This document shows positions 1 through 5,744 of a stretch of 24,964 nt of DNA, in pieces. The notes under the pieces were generated by a model that was not told the origin of the DNA, did not search any database, and saw only the letters and a program-made list of their open reading frames with translations. This DNA comes from a virus. The DNA is taken from IMG/VR virus record IMGVR_UViG_3300046674_000403, positions 1 to 24,964 of that record; one strand, given 5' to 3'. The stretch's first letter is position 1. The number at the start of each line of letters is the position of its first letter. Both the position numbers and the translations under genes were made by a program.

Positions 1-67
1 CGATGTCCCCGGACAGGTCGTAGCCGCCGGAGTAGAAGTTGTCGCCGAGCCCGCCAGTCTTCGTCAT
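1..67 (-). CDS. tail protein, N-terminal fragment (runs off the window)
   Basis: Only the first 22 codons are visible, beginning MTKTGGLGDNFYSGGYDLSG. The ATG overlaps the TGA of the upstream gene by one base (TGATG), so translation is probably coupled. Its place directly after the gp10-like and tail-terminator candidates is where siphoviruses put the tail tube or another tail protein. From memory, starts of the GDN(F/L)Y..GYDLSGD kind occur in Streptomyces phage tail proteins. The gene is real; the function is inferred from position. Confidence 0.55.
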   Translation of the reverse strand, partial: MTKTGGLGDNFYSGGYDLSGDI

Positions 68-522
68 CACTCCGCCTGATCCCACGCATCGTTGACGATC
101 ACGGGCAGCGTGATCGTCATGACCCTGTAGAGCTTCTGGTCCTGGTTGAGGTAGCCGGCCTTGGCTTGCAGCGGGGCGCCGTCGGAGCCGAGAAGGTCCA
201 CCTCGCGGGCGTTACCGCCGAGCGTGAAGTCACTGCTGTAGGCGTCGAACAGGGCGCTCACGGCCCGCAGCATCGCCGGATCGATCGCGTCCTGCGGCTC
301 CTGCAGCATGCTGGTGTACAGCCGCACGTTGAGGACCACCACCGCAGACGTCGAGGACAGGCCAGAGGACTGCACGGAGCGGACGGAATCCGCCCACACC
401 GCGGCTGACAGGCCGTTGCCGGGGGCGTTCTTCGGCTCGTGCCCGTTGACGCGGTCGAAGTATCCGGAGGCTAGGGCGTGCGACATGACGACATCGACGA
501 TCTCGTCCACGGCGAGGGCCAT
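67..522 (-). CDS. putative tail terminator / neck protein (151 aa)
   Basis: The protein starts MALAVDEIVDVVMSHALASG and ends at a TGA that overlaps the next ATG. Its ATG overlaps the stop of the gp10-like gene by one base, which fixes the start; the longer reading frame upstream of this Met is Arg/Pro-rich and overlaps the neighbour, so it is not used. The size and the slot after an HK97 gp10-like gene and before a tail gene match the tail-completion (terminator) proteins that cap the tail tube at the neck. I see no diagnostic motif, only a helical N-terminus followed by beta-rich sequence, so the function rests on gene order. Confidence 0.55.
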   Translation of the reverse strand: MALAVDEIVDVVMSHALASGYFDRVNGHEPKNAPGNGLSAAVWADSVRSVQSSGLSSTSAVVVLNVRLYTSMLQEPQDAIDPAMLRAVSALFDAYSSDFTLGGNAREVDLLGSDGAPLQAKAGYLNQDQKLYRVMTITLPVIVNDAWDQAE

Positions 523-899
523 CAGAGCCTCCCCTGGACGCGTGCGAAGATCGCAGCGAACGTCCGGTCGGCGCGCTTCTCGACCCGCTCGGCGACCCGC
601 CGGAACGTCGCGTAGCCCTTGAAGCGGGTCGAGTCGTTTCGGCTGCTGATCCCTTCCAGCCACGGCCCGTAGACAACACCGCCGTCCGTGATGGAGAAGC
701 TGTCGGCGGACGCCCGCTCGACGCGGACCTGCGACTCGTAGTAGCCGGTGGGGGCCCGCAGTACCTGGTTGAGGACACGGTGGACCTCGGCGTCCGCCCA
801 CTGGGCGACCTCCTCGCCACCCTCTTGCGTGTACCGCTCCACCAGCGCGCTGGACACGCCGCTGAACAGCGGCCCGGACGCGATGACTGTGACCTCCAT
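522..899 (-). CDS. HK97 gp10-like head-tail joining protein (125 aa)
   Basis: The 125-residue protein begins MEVTVIASGPLFSG and has the usual size of the HK97 gp10/neck family. It has an N-terminal helix rich in E/A with a VLNQVLR stretch, a central segment YYESQVRVER, then GPWLEGISSRN.STRFKGYATF. The G.W.EGG..R...FKGY.tFR pattern is typical of gp10-like proteins that sit at the neck between connector and tail. It overlaps the adaptor gene upstream by one base and the terminator candidate downstream by one base. Assignment rests on the motif pattern and on position. Confidence 0.7.
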   Translation of the reverse strand: MEVTVIASGPLFSGVSSALVERYTQEGGEEVAQWADAEVHRVLNQVLRAPTGYYESQVRVERASADSFSITDGGVVYGPWLEGISSRNDSTRFKGYATFRRVAERVEKRADRTFAAIFARVQGRL

Positions 900-1978
900 C
901 AGACCCCCCTGATCCGGGCCTTGCGGCCGTGCGACGTGTACGTCTTGTCCCGCAGGTCCTCGATGCTGGTGCCGTACTGGGTCTTGGCGATCTGACCGCC
1001 ACCGACCTGCCGGGCCCCCGAGCCGACGCCCGTCGTCCGGGCGTAGCCGGAGGCCTCCTGCAGTAGGTCTACAAGCGCCTCAGCGATGGACAGGGAACGC
1101 ACCGGGGCCGGGGCCTGCCACCGCTGGATGGCAGCCCCCGGGGCGATCGTCGCGGCGGTCGTACCGAGTGCGCCCCGGATGACCGTGAGGCGCCGGCTCG
1201 CATAGATGCCGGCCATCGCCGCGTGTGCGGCCAGTGTCGAGCCGTCCCAGGCGCGCCGCACCACCAGCGTGTTCCCCGCGATGTCGTCGATGCGCATCCG
1301 CTCCGCACCGAGCAGCAGCACCTCGCCCACCGTGAAGGCCGTGCCGTCGGTGACGGTCAGGGCCTGGTCGTTCTGCCTGGCTTCGAGGTTGGCCTGTAGG
1401 GCCTGGCCCGTGTCGAGCATTGACCGGTCCGAGACGAGGAGCCGCTCGGTGCCGATCCGCAAGATGTGGCCCACGCCGATCGCAGCGGAGTTGGTCACGT
1501 CGAGGGCAGTCGCGCTGGCCGAAGCGCCGGCGGCAGTGCTGCCGGCCGGGGCCTCGTCGTTACGGCAGCCTGCCCACAGGCCGGTGATGGCGATGTCCCG
1601 CTGCGGGGTGGAGCCGCCGCCGAACGCCGAGTCGGTGTCGAGCTTGATCTCGATCCGGTTGTACGGCGGCCCGTTGCGGTTGGGCTCCAGGTTGAACCGG
1701 CCGGCGGGGATGTCCACGCCGCCCGAGGACAGGGCGGTCGCGGAGATCAGCTCGGAGTCGTCCAGCCACAGGCGCCACGGCCGTGCGTACTGGTCCGGCC
1801 AGTCGAAGTACCGGGTTGCCACGACCGGGTAGAAGACACGGTGACACAGGCCCTCAACCGACGTGGTGGCAGCCTGAATCGCACGATCGACGGCTCCATC
1901 GGAGCGGGCAGTCTCCTTGAGGTCAAGGGCCTGCTTGACGTCCTCGCGCGTGCAGTACACCGGTGTGTCGAGTGCCAT
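899..1978 (-). CDS. head-tail connector/adaptor protein with repeated beta modules (359 aa)
   Basis: The start is the ATG giving MALDTPVYCTREDVKQALD, with AAGG eight bases upstream; 41 in-frame residues before it look like non-coding Arg/Pro-rich sequence. Residues 1-140 resemble gp6/adaptor proteins that dock under the portal: the helix TREDVKQAL is followed by AIQAATTSVEGLCHR, FYP and a YFDWP.Q..RPWRLWL segment. Classic gp6-like adaptors are far shorter. Here residues about 157-253 hold two similar beta modules (ALDVTNSAAIGVGHILRIGTE and ALTVTDGTAFTVGEVLLLGAE), and a weaker third copy (RRLTVIRGALGTTAATI) follows. The C-terminus returns to a helix, SIAEALVDLLQEASGYART. From memory, such enlarged adaptors are common in Streptomyces phages. 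Confidence 0.7.
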   Translation of the reverse strand: MALDTPVYCTREDVKQALDLKETARSDGAVDRAIQAATTSVEGLCHRVFYPVVATRYFDWPDQYARPWRLWLDDSELISATALSSGGVDIPAGRFNLEPNRNGPPYNRIEIKLDTDSAFGGGSTPQRDIAITGLWAGCRNDEAPAGSTAAGASASATALDVTNSAAIGVGHILRIGTERLLVSDRSMLDTGQALQANLEARQNDQALTVTDGTAFTVGEVLLLGAERMRIDDIAGNTLVVRRAWDGSTLAAHAAMAGIYASRRLTVIRGALGTTAATIAPGAAIQRWQAPAPVRSLSIAEALVDLLQEASGYARTTGVGSGARQVGGGQIAKTQYGTSIEDLRDKTYTSHGRKARIRGV

Positions 1979-2002
1979 GTCCCGTGCCTTGCTTTCTGGC
2001 CA

Positions 2003-2024
2003 GCCGCCCCGGGTGCGGGGCGGC
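2003..2024 (-). terminator. hairpin between the zinc-protein locus and the adaptor gene
   Basis: GCCGCCCCG and CGGGGCGGC form a perfect 9-bp stem closed by the tetraloop GGTG (plus-strand sequence). It lies in the 85-base gap between the stop at 2064 and the adaptor start at 1978. There is no U-tract, as is common for high-GC terminators. It may be a partial terminator or an mRNA processing/stability element. Confidence 0.45.
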
Positions 2025-2063
2025 AGGATCACTGGCGGCGAAGTTACGGACGGCCCGTGACGG

Positions 2064-2243
2064 TCAGCTACTGAGGTAGGTGCCGTCCGGGCGCCATCCA
2101 TCCCAGCGGCAGTACAACTGCCCGTCGGGGCCGTTCAGGAGGGGCTCTCCGTCGTTCGGGCACGCGATCGGGCCGCGCTGGCGTTCCGCTTCGGCGAGGT
2201 CGGCGGCTTCTCGGATGATGTCTCGGAGCTGTTCCCAGGAGAT
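2064..2243 (-). CDS. start-less ORF with CPNDG/CRWDG motif, possible -1 frameshift product
   Basis: This open frame reads ISWEQLRDIIREAADLAEAE and then a short domain with IACPNDGEPLL and LYCRWDGWRPDGTYLSS before its TGA. It looks like real protein: an amphipathic helix followed by two Cys knuckles (CPNDG, CRWDG). It overlaps the 3' part of the gene at 2135-2470 in the -1 frame. I find no ATG, GTG, TTG or CTG in this frame near the conserved-looking segment; the residue before ISWEQ is Ala and the codon there is ATC. Either the upstream protein shifts by -1 into this frame, or a rare ATC start just after GAGGAGGAG is used, or the true start has been lost. I see no perfect X XXY YYZ heptamer. 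The coordinates mark the coding-looking part only. Confidence 0.45.
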   Translation of the reverse strand: MSWEQLRDIIREAADLAEAERQRGPIACPNDGEPLLNGPDGQLYCRWDGWRPDGTYLSS

Positions 2244-2470
2244 GGCTCCTCCTCGGGCTGAGGCTGGACGGGGGTGCCGTCCGGCAGGTCGGTGACCTCG
2301 GGGCCGGGCTCGCCGACGACGACGGGCTCGGCGTCGTTGGTTGGGCCGCCGTGGATGCTGATCTTCGGCATGAGATGGTCCTCCTCGCGGTCGGTCGAAA
2401 GGCAGTGCGGGCACGCGGACAGCCCCACCGCGTAGACGGTGGAGCAGTCCGCGCACACCAGCAGAGCCAT
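2135..2470 (-). CDS. small Cys-containing phage protein in the head operon (111 aa)
   Basis: The protein starts MALLVCADCSTVYAVGLSAC and has a Cys4 ribbon (CADC, then CPHC) in its first 25 residues. Its ATG overlaps the stop of the upstream gene (TGATG). After residue 33 comes MPKISIHGGPTNDAEP, then an acidic, Pro/Ser-rich and finally basic tail. A strong GAGGAGG lies seven bases before the internal ATG at 2371, so the second part may also be made as a separate 78-aa protein. From memory, MPKISIHGGPTN-type proteins occur beside capsid genes in Streptomyces phages; their function is unknown. The last third overlaps the -1 frame ORF at 2064-2243. Confidence 0.65.
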   Translation of the reverse strand: MALLVCADCSTVYAVGLSACPHCLSTDREEDHLMPKISIHGGPTNDAEPVVVGEPGPEVTDLPDGTPVQPQPEEEPSPGNSSETSSEKPPTSPKRNASAARSRARTTESPS

Positions 2471-2925
2471 CAGGCCGCCGTCACCGTCGCGCCGTTGTCC
2501 AGCGGTACGTACGTGATGGTCCAGGTGACGCCGCCGTCCGCGCCGGTCGCCGTGACCTGCTCGATGGTGCCCGCGGCGACCACGATCGGCTGCTTGAGCG
2601 TCGGGGTGGCTCCCACACCGAAGACGATGGAGTCGCCCTTGAGGCCCTGGAAGGAAATGAGGTCGCCGGCCGGGGTGTCGGTGGTGCCGAGGTCGGTGGC
2701 GGCGCACAGGTCGCCGGTGGTGCCGGTGGTGGGGTTGGCCTGGAGCTTGGTGGTGCCCGCGACGGTGATGGCCGTGGTGACCTCGCCGACGATGGACGTG
2801 ATCATCACCTTGCCGCTGACGGTGAAGAGAGTCTTCGTCTCCACCGCGATGGTGGGGTAGGCCTTGCTGACGACCGTGCCGAAGAGCAGGGTCCGCAGCT
2901 GGTCGCCCTGGAGGATGACGGACAT
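2470..2925 (-). CDS. putative virion structural protein (151 aa)
   Basis: The sequence begins MSVILQGDQLRTLLFGT and continues as a Thr/Val/Gly-rich, mostly beta pattern (ETKTLFTVSGKVMITSIVGE, WTITYVPLDNGATVTAA) with few charges. It has no signal peptide and no membrane helix. It lies two bases below the preceding 145-aa gene in the head operon and overlaps the next gene by one base. The beta-rich composition and position suggest a capsid decoration or other virion protein. I do not recognise a family. Confidence 0.6.
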   Translation of the reverse strand: MSVILQGDQLRTLLFGTVVSKAYPTIAVETKTLFTVSGKVMITSIVGEVTTAITVAGTTKLQANPTTGTTGDLCAATDLGTTDTPAGDLISFQGLKGDSIVFGVGATPTLKQPIVVAAGTIEQVTATGADGGVTWTITYVPLDNGATVTAA

Positions 2926-2927
2926 GG

Positions 2928-3365
2928 TCAGACCCCCATGGCGGGCAGGTTGGCGGCGGCGCGCTGGGTCGTCAGGTCGTGGGTGAGGGCGTTGACGGTG
3001 CCGGCGCCCGTGCTCGTGACCTTGACGAACTTGTACGTGTCGGAGAGGGAGGTGCCCAGCACCTCGAACACGGCAGCGTTCTGGGTGGCGGCGGCCGCGG
3101 TGACGACGGTCGCGGCGGCGGCCTGGGTGCGGCGCGTCCAGGCGTCCGTGGAGTCACCGGTGTTGGTGTGGTACTCGGTGACCACGGCGAGGTTCTGCGC
3201 GCCGGTGCCGCTGCTGTCCTTGGCTTCCTGCAGGGTGTACGTGTCGCCGGCGGCGCCGCTGAGGTAGCAGAGGAACGCGATGGCGCCCGCGTCCTTCAGG
3301 TTGATCCACTTGCCGTCGGCGGCAGGGCTGGTGTTGAAGCCCGCGCCGAGTCCCTTCTGGGCCAT
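2928..3365 (-). CDS. putative capsid decoration / virion protein (145 aa)
   Basis: The start chosen is MAQKGLGAGFNTSPAADGKW, with AAAGG eight bases upstream. The protein is beta-rich and low in charge, with sequence such as AIAFLCYLSGAAGDTYTLQE, TEYHTNTGDSTDAW, an Ala-rich stretch TQAAAATVVTAAAATQNAAV and KFVKVTSTGAGTVNAL. Secondary structure looks like a compact beta sandwich. It is the first gene after the major capsid protein, from which it is separated by a strong hairpin. That is where decoration proteins usually sit, often expressed at a different level from the capsid. No diagnostic family motif is visible. Confidence 0.6.
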   Translation of the reverse strand: MAQKGLGAGFNTSPAADGKWINLKDAGAIAFLCYLSGAAGDTYTLQEAKDSSGTGAQNLAVVTEYHTNTGDSTDAWTRRTQAAAATVVTAAAATQNAAVFEVLGTSLSDTYKFVKVTSTGAGTVNALTHDLTTQRAAANLPAMGV

Positions 3366-3422
3366 GAGCTGTGCCTTTCGTCTGGGGCGTCCTGCCGGGG
3401 CGACGCTGCCGGCCCGGATGGG

Positions 3423-3456
3423 GGCCGCCGCCGGGGGTTGAGTGCCGGCGGCGGCC
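3423..3456 (-). terminator. strong hairpin just after the major capsid gene
   Basis: GGCCGCCGCCGG and CCGGCGGCGGCC form a perfect 12-bp stem around a 10-base loop, eight bases after the capsid stop codon. Such a structure would either terminate part of the transcription after the capsid gene or protect the 3' end of the capsid message. There is no T-run. Confidence 0.55.
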
Positions 3457-3463
3457 GGGTGGG

Positions 3464-4828
3464 TTAGCGGGCCGCGAGCTCGACGAACGGCGACAGGGTG
3501 GAGCCGCCGTTCTTCGGGGTGATCGCGGACTTGAGCCAGGGGCGGCCGTCGACGCGCTGGATGATGCGGAACGTCGTCTTGTCCGAGCCGAAGTTGAAGT
3601 CGGTGGAGCTGTCGGCGGTCATGGTCTGCCGGTCGCCGACCAGGTAGTACGACAGGTCCACGAAGGAGATGTCGCCGCGGGTGCCGAGCGCGCCGGCCTT
3701 CTCGGTGACGATGAGCGGCCGGCCGAAGATGGTCATCGGGGCGGGGCCGGCCGCGTTGGTGACCATGATCGGGCCGCCGCCGGTGCCCACGGCGAGGGCC
3801 ATGGTGAATAGCTCCGGCAGGGCGTCCGGGGAGCACAGCCACACCGCCCGGGAGAGGGAGCTGGGCAGCATCCGGGCGTACATCTTGACGATGTTCTCGT
3901 AGACGATGGTGCTCGCTACCTGGCCGGACTCCGCCGCGACGGCGATGGCCGCCGTGTTGGGTGCGCCCATGAAGCCGAGCGGCTCGCCGACGCCGGTGCC
4001 GGACATGAACGCGGCGTCCTCGGAGAACGCGAGGGCCTTCGGCCACAGGGACTCGATGAGCGCGCTGAAGCTGACGATCGAGTCCTGCAGCAGCTCGTTG
4101 GGCACGGCGCTGAGGCCGGTGAGCTTCTTGGCGTCGAGGACCGCGCGGCCGAACTTCGGGTTGGAGTCGGTGAGGGCGGCGCCCTCCTCGCCCCAGTAGG
4201 CGACCATGCCGCCGAAGACGGAGCCCTGGTTGGTCGTCGAGTCGATCATCGGGAACGGGACGCGTGCGCTGTCCATCGGGACGACGGTGGCCAGCGGCCG
4301 CACGACCGACTCCTCCAAGGCGATCTGCAGGAGCTGCGAGCGCAGCGTCTCGGGGACCAGGAACCCGCCGTCGGACGGGGACACGGAGCCAGCAGCGTTG
4401 CGCAGGGCGTCGAGCTTCTCGCCGAGGTTCGTCGCCGGGTTCTTGTGCCAGATGGTGCGCACGTAGTCGATGCCGTCGGTGAAGTGCTGGTCCAGGACCG
4501 CGCCGGCAGCGGACGCGTTGTGCGCGGTGCCCTGCCGGTGGCTGGTCAGCATGTTGGCGTTGCGGGCCGGGGCCTGCGGGTCGAGGTTCGGCCGCTTGAT
4601 GGCGGTGTCCTGGCCGTTGTCGCGCAGCATGTTGGCGAGCTGACGCTGGGTCTCCTCGGCGACCGCGCGGTTCAGCTCGGTGCCGTCGCCCTGCTGCTGC
4701 CGGGCGTAGGCGTCGATGAAGCTGGTGAGGGCGTCCTTGTCGGCGAGGACCGGGGCGAGGCGGCCGGGGTCGGCCATCATCTCGGCGAGCTCGGCGGAGT
4801 TCTTCGGGACGGGGATGGCGGTGGTCAC
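3464..4828 (-). CDS. major capsid protein, HK97 fold (454 aa)
   Basis: The start is a GTG that overlaps the protease stop by four bases (GTGA). Residues 1 to about 110 are a charged helical region (SAELAEMMADPGRLAPVLAD, ELNRAVAEETQRQLANML), the expected delta/scaffold domain removed on maturation. The shell domain then shows classic HK97 features: SDGGFLVPETLRSQLLQIAL, VRPLATVVPMDSARVPFP, EGAALTDSNPKFGRAVLDAK, LLQDSIVSFSALIESLW, FMSGTGVGEPLGFMGAP, and the late segment MTIFGRPLIVTEKAGALGT. The mature protein would build the icosahedral head. It follows the portal and prohead protease in canonical order. Confidence 0.92.
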   Translation of the reverse strand: MTTAIPVPKNSAELAEMMADPGRLAPVLADKDALTSFIDAYARQQQGDGTELNRAVAEETQRQLANMLRDNGQDTAIKRPNLDPQAPARNANMLTSHRQGTAHNASAAGAVLDQHFTDGIDYVRTIWHKNPATNLGEKLDALRNAAGSVSPSDGGFLVPETLRSQLLQIALEESVVRPLATVVPMDSARVPFPMIDSTTNQGSVFGGMVAYWGEEGAALTDSNPKFGRAVLDAKKLTGLSAVPNELLQDSIVSFSALIESLWPKALAFSEDAAFMSGTGVGEPLGFMGAPNTAAIAVAAESGQVASTIVYENIVKMYARMLPSSLSRAVWLCSPDALPELFTMALAVGTGGGPIMVTNAAGPAPMTIFGRPLIVTEKAGALGTRGDISFVDLSYYLVGDRQTMTADSSTDFNFGSDKTTFRIIQRVDGRPWLKSAITPKNGGSTLSPFVELAAR

Positions 4829-5727
4829 AGGAGTGCCTCCCTGAGGCGTGCGAACGCGTCCTCAGTGGACGGCGCGGGGACAGTGAGATGTGCGGTGATG
4901 CTGGCCCAGTCGTCGGCCGCTTCGGCCGGCTCGGGGTCGTCTGCGGAGGCGACCGGGCTGGGCTCGGCTACCTCAGGTACTTCTGGCGTGGTCGGCTCTT
5001 CGGCTGCGGGCTCGGCAGCGGGTGCCTCGGCCGGGCGCTCGACTACGGCGGCCACAGCCACCGGCGCGGGTGCTTGGTCGCGACCGGCGTAGGTGAAGGC
5101 GCTCAGATCCCAGGAGTTTTCGAGCGGATTGTCATCCGCCGAAGTCCGGGTTGATGCGATCTCGTCGGCGAGGCCGGCTTCGACAGCCTCCGCTGCCGTG
5201 TACCAGGTCTCATCGGTCATCCGTGTCCGCCACTCGGCGACGTCGCCGCCGGCTCGTTCGGCGTAGACCGCGGCGATGTTGTCGGACTGCCGGTCGAGGA
5301 GCTCCGCCGTCGAGCGCATGTCTGCGGCGTTGCCGATGCACAGCCCGGATCCGTCGTGGATCATCAGCTGGGAGTGCGGGGCCATGACGATCCGGTCGCC
5401 GGCCATCGCGATGACGGACGCGATGCTCGCCGCGAGGGAGTCGACGTAGGTCGTCACCGTCGCGGGGTGTGAGCGCAGGGCGTTCATGATGGCGATGCCG
5501 TCAAAGATCTCGCCGCCGGGCGAGTTGATGTGCAGGTCGATGGCGGTCGCGTCGAGGCTTGACAGCTCGCGGATGAAGTCGGAGGCGGTGATGCCCCAGT
5601 AGCCGATCTCGTCGTAGACGTGGACCTGCGCCGGAGCGTCGCCCAGGGCGTTGGTGATCCGGTACCAGTCGGTGCGGCCCTGCCGCAGCTGTGCTCGGGG
5701 CCGGGCGGTCCGTAGCCTGCCAGGCAT
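4825..5727 (-). CDS. prohead (capsid maturation) protease, ClpP/S14-like (300 aa)
   Basis: The start is the ATG giving MPGRLRTARPRAQLRQGRTD, with GAGGAGG four bases before it and 17 bases after the portal stop. The ClpP-like serine protease domain spans about residues 30-195. It has HINSPGGEIFDGIAI (oxyanion loop, 66-80), the nucleophile in SLAASIASVIAMAGD (Ser101), the histidine in LMIHDGSG (His124), and a candidate Asp172 in MTDETWYTAAEAVEAGLADE. The enzyme would cleave the delta domain of the capsid protein and then itself inside the prohead. After residue 215 comes an acidic Pro/Glu/Ala-rich tail ending in a short helix (TEDAFARLREALL), possibly a scaffold-like part. Confidence 0.92.
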   Translation of the reverse strand: MPGRLRTARPRAQLRQGRTDWYRITNALGDAPAQVHVYDEIGYWGITASDFIRELSSLDATAIDLHINSPGGEIFDGIAIMNALRSHPATVTTYVDSLAASIASVIAMAGDRIVMAPHSQLMIHDGSGLCIGNAADMRSTAELLDRQSDNIAAVYAERAGGDVAEWRTRMTDETWYTAAEAVEAGLADEIASTRTSADDNPLENSWDLSAFTYAGRDQAPAPVAVAAVVERPAEAPAAEPAAEEPTTPEVPEVAEPSPVASADDPEPAEAADDWASITAHLTVPAPSTEDAFARLREALL

Positions 5728-5744
5728 CAAGCCTCCTCGGGTTG

